Shown: one piece after another, positions 47,974 to 56,062 of the stretch | Position numbering within the stretch: position 1 is the first letter of the stretch | Layout: each line of letters begins with the position of its first letter | DNA from: Acetobacteraceae bacterium | GTDB lineage: Bacteria; Pseudomonadota; Alphaproteobacteria; Acetobacterales; Acetobacteraceae | DNA: 64,000 bases | Reading direction: 5' to 3' | Assembly: GCA_030041375.1 (NCBI GenBank) | Contig: JASHOA010000074.1 | Coordinates: forward strand, 21,592 to 85,591 | The notes under the pieces: model-generated | What the model saw: the letters and a program-made list of their open reading frames with translations, nothing else | What the model was told of the DNA's origin: nothing | The model's database searches: none | Translations under genes and position numbers: made by a program

Positions 47974-48713
47974 CTGGCGCCAAGCTGTTCGCGCAGTACC
48001 TTCGACGGCACTTCCCGCACCGCACCGCGCGGCAAATTGCCGAGCTGGAAAGGCCCGTACGCGACCCGGATCAACCGGGTAACCGTGAGCCCGAGATGCG
48101 CGAGCACGCGCCGCACCTCGCGATTCTTTCCTTCGCAGAGGCCGAGGCTGAGCCAGCTATTCGCGCCCTTGCGCGCATCGAGCGCAGCCTCGATGGGCCC
48201 GTAGGTCATTCCGCCGATGGTGACACCCCGACCGAGCACGGCCAGGGCACGCTCATCCACCGACCCGTGCACACGCGCCCGGTATCGGCGCTTCCATCCC
48301 GCCGATGGAAGCTCGAGCCGGCGGGCGAGGGCACCGTCATTGGTCAAAAGCAGCAGTCCTTCGCTTGCGAGATCAAGCCGTCCGACACTGATCACACGTG
48401 GCAGGCCCGCCGGGAGGTTCGCGAACACAGTCGGGCGACCCTCGGGGTCTCTGTGGGTCGTCACCAGGCCGGGCGGCTTGTGGTAGCGCCAGAGCCGGGT
48501 CCGGGCCGGCCGATCGACTGCCTTCCCGTCCACCTCAACGACATCGCCGGGCTGCACGAAGGTCGCCGGATGCGCCACCGGCGCGCCGTTGAGGCGCACG
48601 CGGCCGGCTGCGATCATCAGTTCGGCGGCGCGGCGGCTGGCCACTCCGGCGGCAGCAAGAAAGCGGGCCACCCTGATCCCGCGCTCCGATCCGTTCCGGC
48701 TTGCCTCATTCAC
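47970..48713 (-). CDS. RluB/RsuA family rRNA pseudouridine synthase
   Basis: A ~247-residue enzyme with an N-terminal S4 RNA-binding domain (RVARFLAAAGVASRRAAELMI) and a catalytic domain with GRLDLASEG, Asp114 being the nucleophile, and LCEGKNREVRRVLAHLGL. It makes pseudouridine in rRNA, probably 23S as in RluB. GTG 48713 overlaps the amidotransferase stop (GTGA); upstream in-frame codons lie inside that gene. The usual Thr in the catalytic motif is Ser here. Confidence 0.88.
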   Translation of the reverse strand: MNEASRNGSERGIRVARFLAAAGVASRRAAELMIAAGRVRLNGAPVAHPATFVQPGDVVEVDGKAVDRPARTRLWRYHKPPGLVTTHRDPEGRPTVFANLPAGLPRVISVGRLDLASEGLLLLTNDGALARRLELPSAGWKRRYRARVHGSVDERALAVLGRGVTIGGMTYGPIEAALDARKGANSWLSLGLCEGKNREVRRVLAHLGLTVTRLIRVAYGPFQLGNLPRGAVREVPSKVLREQLGAR

Positions 48714-49429
48714 CGGCGGGATGCTGCGATCAGGGCATCGAACAATCGCCGGTCTCCGGGATCGATCAGGAACTCCGGGTGCCACTGCACGCCGATGCAG
48801 AATTTCTCCCCGGCCAGCTCGATTCCTTCGATCACGCCGTCTCCGGCGGCGCGGGCATTCACAATTCCCGCGCCCGCCTCGGCCACCGCCTGGTGGTGCG
48901 ATGAGTTGACCATCATCCGTTCCCTGCCGACGATCGCGGCGAGCGCGGTGCCCGGCACGACAGTCACGGCGTGGCCAGCCTGGTGGCGCGGATTCGGCTG
49001 CTCGTGTGCGAGCGCGCCGGGAACCTCGGCCGGGATGTGCTGAATGAGCGTACCGCCGAGTGCCACCGCAAGGAGCTGCTCGCCGCCGCAGATGCCGAGC
49101 ACCGGCAGTCCGCGGGCCAGCGCGCCACGCAGCAGAGAAAGTTCCGCCGCCGTCCGGCTCTCTTTCAGCACCACGCTCGGATGCCGGCCAGCCTCACCGT
49201 AGAGCGAAGGGTCGACATCGAATGCTCCGCCCGTCACGACCAGGGCGTCGATACGATCGAGATAATCATCCGCGAGGCCGCTGTCGTGCGCGAGCGCAAT
49301 CGGCAGGCCGCCCGCACCGGCAATAGCGGCCGAGTAGTTCCGGCGCATGGCATACCAGGGATAGGGCGAATAGCCACCCGGCTCCTCGGCGTCCAGCGTC
49401 AGTCCGATCAATGGGCGTGATGTCTGCAT
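48710..49429 (-). CDS. Gamma-glutamyl-gamma-aminobutyrate hydrolase-like class I amidotransferase
   Basis: A 239-residue peptidase C26/PuuD-like protein. The nucleophile Cys114 lies in LGICGGEQLLAVALGG, with SSHHQAV and the catalytic His/Glu in VQWHPEF. VVTGGAFDVDPSLYG is also typical. It may hydrolyse gamma-glutamyl amides. It begins a three-gene overlapped unit with the pseudouridine synthase and rsmD. Confidence 0.88.
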   Translation of the reverse strand: MQTSRPLIGLTLDAEEPGGYSPYPWYAMRRNYSAAIAGAGGLPIALAHDSGLADDYLDRIDALVVTGGAFDVDPSLYGEAGRHPSVVLKESRTAAELSLLRGALARGLPVLGICGGEQLLAVALGGTLIQHIPAEVPGALAHEQPNPRHQAGHAVTVVPGTALAAIVGRERMMVNSSHHQAVAEAGAGIVNARAAGDGVIEGIELAGEKFCIGVQWHPEFLIDPGDRRLFDALIAASRR

Positions 49430-49466
49430 GGCGTTCCGCGATCATGTTTGAGAAACAGAAACCGGG

Positions 49467-50390
49467 TCACCGTTGCGCCTGCACGGCCCAAGGCGCGGCG
49501 GCCAGCCGGGCGGCGAAGAAGTCGACCACTGCCTGCACGCGCGCCGAACGGCTGCGTTGCGGCGGGGCGATGATGGTGAGCGCGATCGGCGGCAACGACC
49601 ACTCCGGCAGCGCCATCTCGAGCCGGTGCGCCTGCAAATCATTCCAGACCAGAAATTCCGGCTGCACCGCAAGCCCGAAACCGGCAAGCAGGGCAGGACC
49701 AAGCACATCGGCGTTGTTGGCCCGAAGCGGACCTGTGGGCATCACCTCTACTTCCGTGCCTGAGACGTGGCGGAAGCGCCAGCTTCCCGGCCGCGGCAGG
49801 TAGGCATAGCCGAGGCAGGCATGGTTCGCGAGTTCGCCCGGGTGTGACGGCCTGCCGCGCCGCTGGAAATAGGAGGGCGCACCGACCAGCACACGGGAGA
49901 CCTGACAAAGCTGCCGGGCCCGCAGGCTCGAATCCGGTAGTATGGCGATGCGCAGCGCAAAATCGAACCGCCCCTCGATCAGATCGCGGATCTCGTCGGT
50001 CAGGTCGAGATCGAGCGTGATCCCGGGATAGGCCTCGAGCAGGGCGGGCAGCAGCGGTGCCAGGTAGGCAAGCCCGAAGGACATCGGCGCCGTGAACCGC
50101 ACCAACCCCTTTGGCTCGGAGGATTGGGCGAGGGCCTCATTCTCGATCGCCTCGGCATCGGCAAGGAGACGCCGGGCGGCGTCCGCCGATTCCTGCCCGA
50201 CCCCGGTCAGCGAGAGCCGACGCGACGTGCGGTTGAAAAGAGAGGCGCCTAATCGGGCCTCCAGCCGCCCGACCGCCTTCGAGATCGTCGCCTTCGAAAC
50301 CCCGAGTTCGACTGCCGCGCGGGTGAAGGAACGGGTTTCCGCCACCTTTGCGAAGACAGCCCAGGCCTCGAGATCAGGAAGTCGCGGCAT
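49467..50390 (-). CDS. LysR-type transcriptional regulator
   Basis: A 307-residue LTTR with an N-terminal winged helix-turn-helix (AVFAKVAETRSFTRAAVELGVSKATISKAVGRLE, residues ~8-42) and a periplasmic-binding-like effector domain. It resembles regulators divergent from pirin/YhaK genes. ATG 50390 (MPRLPDLEAW) fits the family; the upstream extension runs into the regulatory region. It probably controls the divergent pirin gene and itself. Confidence 0.92.
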   Translation of the reverse strand: MPRLPDLEAWAVFAKVAETRSFTRAAVELGVSKATISKAVGRLEARLGASLFNRTSRRLSLTGVGQESADAARRLLADAEAIENEALAQSSEPKGLVRFTAPMSFGLAYLAPLLPALLEAYPGITLDLDLTDEIRDLIEGRFDFALRIAILPDSSLRARQLCQVSRVLVGAPSYFQRRGRPSHPGELANHACLGYAYLPRPGSWRFRHVSGTEVEVMPTGPLRANNADVLGPALLAGFGLAVQPEFLVWNDLQAHRLEMALPEWSLPPIALTIIAPPQRSRSARVQAVVDFFAARLAAAPWAVQAQR

Positions 50391-50398
50391 GCACGCCC

Positions 50399-50439
50399 GG
50401 AAACGATTGGTTTCCACTGTTTCTCTTTTTCCGCAGTGG
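50399..50439. promoter_or_regulatory. Candidate LysR operator between regulator and pirin gene
   Basis: Two inverted repeats lie in the 109-base divergent gap: GGAAAC-gattg-GTTTCC (50399-50415) and CCACTG...CAGTGG (50414-50439), with a pyrimidine tract between the second pair. LTTR sites are interrupted dyads of this kind close to their own start. Confidence 0.5.
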
Positions 50440-50499
50440 GACCAGCCTAGATTTGCACCTGGAAGATTGAGACCGCCCGGATGCGGGCAAGGAGACGCC

Positions 50500-51198
50500 A
50501 TGATCGACATTCGCCCATACCAGGACCTCGGCGGCGGCCACCACGGCTGGCTCGATACCCGTCATCATTTCTCGTTCGCGGATTACCATGATCCCGCACG
50601 GATGGGCTGGGGCAGGCTGCGCGTCTGGAACGACGACGAGATCGCCCCCCGGAGCGGCTTCCCGCCGCATCCGCACGCGGACATGGAGATCATCACCTAT
50701 GTGCGCGAAGGCGCGATCACCCATGAGGACAGCCTTGGCAACCAGGGCCGGACCGAAGCTGGCGACGTGCAGGTGATGAGTGCCGGCACGGGTATCCGCC
50801 ATGCCGAATACAATCGTGAGTCGGAGGCAACGAAAATCTTCCAGATCTGGATTCTCCCGACCGAGCGCGGCGGCCCGCCCGCGTGGGGGCAGAAACCGTT
50901 CCCCAGGTCCGATCGGGCCGGCCAGTTCGTCACGCTCGCCAGTGGCTTTCCCGAAGATGGGGAGGCGCTTCCCATTCGCACCGACGCCCGCGTGCTGGGC
51001 GTTGCGCTCAGGAAAGGTCAGACCGTGTCCTACTCGCTCGGATCGGGCCGACACGCCTATCTCGTTCCGGCGACCGGCCGGGTCACGCTCAACGGCCGGA
51101 ACCTCGCCGCGCGTGACGGGGCGGCGATCGAGAATGAACCCACGCTTTCCCTCACCGCGCTCGAGGATGCCGAGATCGTCCTCGTCGATGCCGCCTGA
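50500..51198 (+). CDS. Pirin family protein (YhaK-like)
   Basis: A 232-residue bicupin protein. The N-terminal cupin carries the metal-binding set PPHPHADMEIITYV and DSLGN..RTEAGDVQVMSAGTGIRHAEYN. Pirins of this class include quercetin dioxygenase-like and redox-sensing proteins. AAGGAGA precedes ATG 50500. It is divergent from the LysR gene, a pairing seen in many proteobacteria. Confidence 0.9.
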   Translation: MIDIRPYQDLGGGHHGWLDTRHHFSFADYHDPARMGWGRLRVWNDDEIAPRSGFPPHPHADMEIITYVREGAITHEDSLGNQGRTEAGDVQVMSAGTGIRHAEYNRESEATKIFQIWILPTERGGPPAWGQKPFPRSDRAGQFVTLASGFPEDGEALPIRTDARVLGVALRKGQTVSYSLGSGRHAYLVPATGRVTLNGRNLAARDGAAIENEPTLSLTALEDAEIVLVDAA

Positions 51199-51312
51199 CA
51201 TCGGCGGGGCCGCCTACCTTCGCTGCGGTGTCGCCGCTCGGCACCGCATGACCGGCCAATGCGCGGATCTTCGCGAGCGATTTGGCGCCCCGACAGCCGA
51301 GCCCCAGGCACC

Positions 51313-52005
51313 ATGAAACACTCTCTTCCGGTCCTCCTCAGCGTCAACGGGGGCTATGTGGATACCGCGGGCTTTCTCGCGCTGCAGGGCCTCTTCACGG
51401 CGCACGTCACTGGCAACTTCGTCACCGCGGGTGCGGCTCTCGCTTTCGGAACTTCTGGCGTGGTGGGAAAGCTGCTCGCCCTTCCGGTGTTCTGCATCGT
51501 CGTTGCACTGGTCCATATGGGCGGCCGCGCGCTGAGTGCGCGCGGCGTACCGCCGCTCAGAACGCTTCTCGGCGTCAAACTCCTCCTGCTGATTGCCGGT
51601 GCGGTGCTGGCGCTCCTCCTTGGCCCCTTCCCGAACAGTGATGCCTGGCCCGCCCTGGTCACCGGCATGACGCTGGTCGCCGCCATGGCAGTGCAGAACG
51701 GGGCGCAGCGCGCCCATCTTGCTGCCGTGCCGCCAAGCACCCTGATGACCGGCAACACCACACAGGTGATGATCGACGTCGTCGACCTGCTCCATGGCGG
51801 GCCTGAACCGCAGATGGCTGCCGTTCGCGCACGCCTGGTCAGCATGATCGGCAATATTGCCGGCTTCGCGGCCGGCTGCGCAGCAGCCGCGCTGCTTTTC
51901 ATCTTCGTTGGCATGTGGTGCTTCGCCGTCCCGCCACTGAATGCCCTGGTCCAGATTTTCGTCCACCGGACATCGCCTGTCGGTGCGGCATCGGCAGCGC
52001 GATAG
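51313..52005 (+). CDS. DUF1275 (YoaK) family membrane protein
   Basis: A 230-residue polytopic membrane protein with about six hydrophobic segments and the family signatures NGGYVDTAGFLALQGLFTAHVTGNFV and MAVQNGAQRAHL, then PPSTLMTGNTTQV. Function unknown. ATG 51313 was preferred over an in-frame upstream start because the conserved region begins directly after it. Confidence 0.87.
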   Translation: MKHSLPVLLSVNGGYVDTAGFLALQGLFTAHVTGNFVTAGAALAFGTSGVVGKLLALPVFCIVVALVHMGGRALSARGVPPLRTLLGVKLLLLIAGAVLALLLGPFPNSDAWPALVTGMTLVAAMAVQNGAQRAHLAAVPPSTLMTGNTTQVMIDVVDLLHGGPEPQMAAVRARLVSMIGNIAGFAAGCAAAALLFIFVGMWCFAVPPLNALVQIFVHRTSPVGAASAAR

Positions 52006-52051
52006 CACACCGCCGCTCGACACCGTGATCGCGGACAGACATCAAGGGCCG

Positions 52052-52498
52052 ATGTCGGCGATGGAGATTGCGCTCGAAGAAGCCCGCGCGGCCCGGCGCC
52101 GTGGCGAGGTTCCGGTCGGCGCCGTCGTGCTCGGCGCGGACGGCGCCATTCTGGCCCGGGCGGGCAACCGGGTCGAAGAGAAAGACGCCGCGGCGCACGC
52201 GGAACTGCTTGCGTTGCGCGCCGCGGCCGAGAAGCTGGCCACGCCGCGCCTTTGGGGTTGCGATCTCGTCGTCACGCTGGAGCCCTGCCCGATGTGCGCG
52301 GCGGCGATCAGCCTCTATCGGATCCGGCGCCTGGTTTTCGGCGCCTACGATCCGAAAACCGGCGGCGTCGAGCATGGCCCGCGCCTATTCGCCTTGCCCT
52401 CCTGTCACCATCGCCCGGAGGTCATCGGCGGCGTGCGGGAGCAAGAATGTGCCGCCCTGCTGCAAAACTTCTTTGCCGAGCGCCGGTTGGAGCCCTGA
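52052..52498 (+). CDS. tadA: tRNA-specific adenosine deaminase
   Basis: A 148-residue zinc deaminase making inosine 34 in tRNA-Arg(ACG). The zinc/proton-shuttle set is HAE at residues 49-51 and PCPMC at 78-82. GEVPVGAVVL and KTGGVEHG are also typical. ATG 52052 follows AAGGGCC. An in-frame GTG nine codons upstream is possible. It is not related to the pilus gene also called tadA. Confidence 0.92.
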   Translation: MSAMEIALEEARAARRRGEVPVGAVVLGADGAILARAGNRVEEKDAAAHAELLALRAAAEKLATPRLWGCDLVVTLEPCPMCAAAISLYRIRRLVFGAYDPKTGGVEHGPRLFALPSCHHRPEVIGGVREQECAALLQNFFAERRLEP

Positions 52499-52641
52499 GC
52501 GCCTCCTGAAACGTGCCCGGCCATCAGGCTGCGCTTTCGTTCCGAGGCCGCGTGGATCCATCCGGCGAACCAGGGAGAGGCCAGGGTTGTGGATTCCGAT
52601 GCCTCTGCCCATGTGAGCGCCGGCTGGCAGAGGAGATTTCG

Positions 52642-53100
52642 ATGGCGGACTCCACGAGGCCGCGCGCGGTGGGCTTCAACCACGTGGCGCTGGAGGTTGG
52701 GGACATCGACGAAGCGCTGGCATTTTACGGGCGTCTCTTCCAGTTCGAGCTTCGTGGCAAAAGCGGGACCGCGGCTTTCATCGATCTCGGCGATCAGTTC
52801 CTCGCGCTTCAGAAGGAGCGCCGGCAGCCCGCAGACGACGGTCGCCATTTCGGGCTCGTGGTGGACGACAAGGAGAAAGCTCGCCGCGCCCTCGAGGCGG
52901 CCGGCGTCGCCCTGCTCGACGGCCCGTTCCTCGACTTCCGCGATCCGTGGGGCAACCGGATCGAGATCGTCGGCTACGACAACGTCCAGTTCACCAAGGC
53001 GCGCAACGTCCTCAAGGGTATGGGCCTGGCGCACCTGACAAAGAACGAGAAAGCAAAAAGGGAACTGGCCGAGAAGGGCATGTCGCCCGAGCCAGGTTGA
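52642..53100 (+). CDS. VOC family protein
   Basis: A 152-residue VOC-fold protein with VGFNHVALEVGDIDEALAFYGRLFQ, HFGLVVDDKEKARRAL and DFRDPWGNRIEIVGY, followed by a charged helical tail (LTKNEKAKRELAEKG). The His and Glu residues of a glyoxalase-like metal site are present. Substrate unknown. ATG 52642 has AGAGGAG upstream. Confidence 0.87.
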   Translation: MADSTRPRAVGFNHVALEVGDIDEALAFYGRLFQFELRGKSGTAAFIDLGDQFLALQKERRQPADDGRHFGLVVDDKEKARRALEAAGVALLDGPFLDFRDPWGNRIEIVGYDNVQFTKARNVLKGMGLAHLTKNEKAKRELAEKGMSPEPG

Positions 53101-53168
53101 TTCACGGCGCGCCCGTCAGCCGCCTCGGCCTGATCGGGAACGACCTCTTGAGACTTCACATCGAAAAC

Positions 53169-53270
53169 TAGACCGGTGTCGGGCTGACTGTGCAGCCAGA
53201 CACGGGTCTCGCGCTTTATTCGAGCCTGCGATTCACGCCCTCCGACGATTCGCCTCGGGCGTCGCGGGCT
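53169..53270 (-). repeat. Double-palindrome dispersed repeat, copy B (inverted, 102 bases)
   Basis: The reverse complement of the element at 25875-25978 and 60072-60175, with two single-base deletions and a few substitutions, closest to the 60072 copy. It lies 68 bases after the VOC gene stop. Together with the hairpin at 53339-53375 it occupies most of the 338-base gap between the VOC and ohr genes. Confidence 0.9.
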
Positions 53271-53338
53271 AACTTTCGCTCATGAGTGACTCACTCACAT
53301 GACCTCGAAACACCTGACCCTCTACCCTCTCCCTCTGG

Positions 53339-53375
53339 CGGGGCTCCCATCGCGCCTTGCGCGATGGGAGCCCCG
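53339..53375. repeat. 16-base-pair perfect hairpin between VOC and ohr genes
   Basis: Arms CGGGGCTCCCATCGCG and CGCGATGGGAGCCCCG enclose CCTTG. The flanks (CCCTCTCCCTCT... and ...GTGCGGGGTGAGGG) are partly complementary, so the structure extends further. It has no T-tract, so a simple Rho-independent terminator is unlikely; it looks like another dispersed palindromic repeat type, 63 bases downstream of the ohr stop. Confidence 0.75.
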
Positions 53376-53438
53376 CGAAAGGGTCGCGCGCAGTGCGGGG
53401 TGAGGGTGGCCGTATATCACTCAAGCCGCTTCCGAGTA

Positions 53439-53876
53439 CTAGGCACCGACGACCTCGAACGCCACATCAACATTGTTGCGGGTGGCGTGCGAATAGGGGC
53501 AGATCTTCTCGTGCGCCTCCTTGACGAGTGCCGCCAGTTCCGCCTGCTTCAGGCTCCTGTCCTCGACACGCATCTTGACCGAGAGCCCGAAGCCACCGCC
53601 TTCGCGCGGGCCGATCGAGACCGCGGCGGTCACATGCGCCTTGCTCGCATCCTTCTTCTGCTGCTTGGCGACGAAATCGATCGCTCCACCGAAGCAGGCG
53701 GCGTAGCCTGCAGCGAACAGGTGCTCGGGCGTCGCGGTCCCCGGCTTGCCGGGCCCTCCCATTGCCTTCGGCACGGAGAGGTCGGCTTTCACCATGCCAT
53801 CACTTGACTCGGTATGTCCGTTGCGCCCGCCGGTTGCGGTTGCCGTCGCGGTGAAGAGCGGGTTGATCTTGTCCAT
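53439..53876 (-). CDS. ohr: Organic hydroperoxide resistance protein Ohr
   Basis: A 145-residue Ohr/OsmC-fold thiol peroxidase. The two redox cysteines are Cys61 in AACFGGA and Cys126 in KICPYSHATRNN. It reduces organic hydroperoxides using lipoyl donors. GGAGG precedes ATG 53876. No OhrR regulator is adjacent. The 290-base gap upstream (53877-54166) shows no gene or clear motif. Confidence 0.94.
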   Translation of the reverse strand: MDKINPLFTATATATGGRNGHTESSDGMVKADLSVPKAMGGPGKPGTATPEHLFAAGYAACFGGAIDFVAKQQKKDASKAHVTAAVSIGPREGGGFGLSVKMRVEDRSLKQAELAALVKEAHEKICPYSHATRNNVDVAFEVVGA

Positions 53877-54166
53877 GCTGCCTCCAAACCTTCACGCCAC
53901 TCGATGATAAGCATCCCTCCGCCCGAGCGCGGAGGGTGTCCCGGCCGGCAGTACTCCTTTCGGGCCGCTATTGCCAGATGCCGGGCGCGCGGCATCGCGC
54001 TCAGGACCTTGCCCGTGGTTGGCGACGGTCATGGCGAGCTTCTCTGTCATGGCGCCGATTCACGGGCTTCCTCACCGCCTCTTGATGAGCACAGGGGACG
54101 GGCGAACAATCGGCGGGCAAGTCGAGGACGCTCGGCGTATCCGGACGCATTCGGGAGAATCGAGGA

Positions 54167-55063
54167 ATGAGCGTACGCATCGGCACCAATCCGATTGCCT
54201 GGAGCAACGATGATCTGCCGGAGCTTGGTGGGGAGACGCCGCTCGAGACCTGCCTGTCAGAAGCGCATGCAGCCGGCTTTGTCGGCATCGAGAAGGGAAA
54301 CAAGTTTCCGGGCGACCCCGATGCACTGCAGGCGGTCCTCGCGCGCCACGGGCTTGTACTGGTTTCGGGCTGGTATGGTGCAGCGCTTCGGACTCGCACC
54401 GTCGAGCAGGAAATTGCCGCCATGCGATCACACTTCGAACTGCTGCGCGCACTCGGCTCGTCCGTCATGGTCTTCGCCGAGACATCGGATACCGTGCAGG
54501 GCCGGCGCGACGTGCCGGTGGCCGAGAGGCCACGGATGAGCGAGGCAGAGTGGCCCGGCTTCCTGGAACGGCTCTCCCGGCTCGGAGACTGGATGGCCGG
54601 GCGCGGCGTCAGGATCGCCTTTCACCCGCACATGGGGACCGTCATCGAGAAGGCGGAAGAGATCGATCGCTTGCTCGATGGCACGCCGCCTTCGGTCGGC
54701 CTCTTGCTGGATACCGGGCATCTTGAATTCGCCGGCGAGGATCCGGCGCGCGCGGCCACGCGCTGGGCCGGGCGGGTCAACCATGTGCACGCGAAAGACG
54801 TCCGGCGCGAGATGCTCGCGCATGCGCGCCGCCAGCGCATGAGCTTTCTCGACGCGGTGGTTGCCGGCGTCTTCACCGTGCCGGGCGACGGCATGCTGGA
54901 CTTCTCGGCTGCCCTCGCCCCGCTCGCCAAGGCAGGCTACCAGGGCTGGCTGATTGTCGAGGCCGAGCAGGATCCCGCCAAGGCACACCCCCTCACCTAT
55001 GCCCGCAAGGGCTATGCGCATCTCAGAGCAACGGCGGAACAAGTGGGATTCCGGACCGGCTGA
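54167..55063 (+). CDS. iolE: Inosose-dehydratase-like sugar phosphate isomerase/epimerase
   Basis: A 298-residue AP-endonuclease-family TIM barrel. The N terminus RIGTNPIAWSNDDLPELGGE and TPLETCLSEAHAAGFVGIEKGNKFP closely follow myo-inosose-2 dehydratase (IolE). Metal-binding residues appear in IAFHPHMGTVIE, LLLDTGHLEFAG, VNHVHAKDV and WLIVEAEQDP. It would dehydrate scyllo-inosose in inositol catabolism. The neighbouring dehydrogenase fits, but no other iol genes are in the window. GAGGA precedes ATG 54167. Confidence 0.82.
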   Translation: MSVRIGTNPIAWSNDDLPELGGETPLETCLSEAHAAGFVGIEKGNKFPGDPDALQAVLARHGLVLVSGWYGAALRTRTVEQEIAAMRSHFELLRALGSSVMVFAETSDTVQGRRDVPVAERPRMSEAEWPGFLERLSRLGDWMAGRGVRIAFHPHMGTVIEKAEEIDRLLDGTPPSVGLLLDTGHLEFAGEDPARAATRWAGRVNHVHAKDVRREMLAHARRQRMSFLDAVVAGVFTVPGDGMLDFSAALAPLAKAGYQGWLIVEAEQDPAKAHPLTYARKGYAHLRATAEQVGFRTG

Positions 55064-55075
55064 AGGAGCGGGCTG

Positions 55076-56050
55076 ATGAATATCTGCATGGCCGGCTACG
55101 GAATGATGGGCGTGTGGCACTCCGAAGCGCTGAAAAGAACCGATGCAGTGCTGCACACCGCGGTCGGCCGGCGCACGGAAGCGGTGTCCGCCTTCGCCGA
55201 ACGGTTCGGCTACCGCAAATGGACGACTTCGCTCGCCGCAGCGCTCGCCGACCAGGAGATCGATATCGTCATCCTCGCCACCCCGAGCGAGCAGCACGAG
55301 GAACAGGCGATCGCCTCGCTCTCCGCCGGCAAGCACACCTTGATCGAAATCCCGATTGCCATGAGCCTTGCCGGCGCCGAGCGCGTGGTGGCAGCGGGCG
55401 AGAAGAGCGGCAAGGTGTACGGGCTGAGCCACCCGATGCGATTCCGAATCGAAAGGGAGGCCTTGCGCGGGCGCCTTGCCGCCGGCGAGGAAAAACTTCG
55501 CCACGTCGCCGGCCGGTTCTTCATCCCCCGCCTCAGGAATATCGGGGCGACCGGCTACGTGCGAAGCTGGACCGACAACATCCTCTGGCATCATTTCTGC
55601 CACTTCGTCGATCTCGGGCTATTTCTTTTCGATGGCGCGCCGATTCGCCGGGTCCAGAGCCAACTCGGGCCGTGCCACGAGAAGACAGGGATTCCCATGG
55701 AGTGCGTCATTCTCGTCGAGACCGCGAATGATGCGACACTCCTCGTTCATGGCTCCTACCACGCTGCCTTCCGGCTCTATGACAAGCTGATCGTGACCGA
55801 CCGCGACACCTATCTCTTCGACACGCTCGCCGGCTCGCTCCGCACCGCGTCCGGCACGGTTGCTATCGAGAGCGAGCAGGAGAACGCCGCCCGCATCATT
55901 TTCGACTTCCTCGACGCCGTGCGCGAAGGTCGGCCACCGCGTGCATCCGGCCCCTCCGTGCTGCCGGCGATCCGGGTTCTGCAGAACGTGCAGGATGGCT
56001 GGGACGCGCGCTACGGCGCCCGCGCGCTTCCCGGGCGGCCGATCGGATGA
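55076..56050 (+). CDS. Gfo/Idh/MocA family oxidoreductase
   Basis: A 324-residue NAD(P)-dependent dehydrogenase with an N-terminal Rossmann motif (CMAGYGMMGVWHSEAL), the EIPIAM segment in place of the usual EKP, and a C-terminal alpha/beta domain with WHHFCHFVDLGLFLF. It may oxidise inositol or a related sugar, given the IolE-like gene 12 bases upstream. The catalytic Lys of the EKP motif is replaced by Ile here, so activity may differ from inositol 2-dehydrogenase. Confidence 0.82.
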   Translation: MNICMAGYGMMGVWHSEALKRTDAVLHTAVGRRTEAVSAFAERFGYRKWTTSLAAALADQEIDIVILATPSEQHEEQAIASLSAGKHTLIEIPIAMSLAGAERVVAAGEKSGKVYGLSHPMRFRIEREALRGRLAAGEEKLRHVAGRFFIPRLRNIGATGYVRSWTDNILWHHFCHFVDLGLFLFDGAPIRRVQSQLGPCHEKTGIPMECVILVETANDATLLVHGSYHAAFRLYDKLIVTDRDTYLFDTLAGSLRTASGTVAIESEQENAARIIFDFLDAVREGRPPRASGPSVLPAIRVLQNVQDGWDARYGARALPGRPIG

Positions 56051-56062
56051 CCATCACCGGCC

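Noticed and set aside
53971..54213. Possible small protein upstream of iolE
   Set aside because: It overlaps the iolE start in another frame and its translation has no recognisable features.
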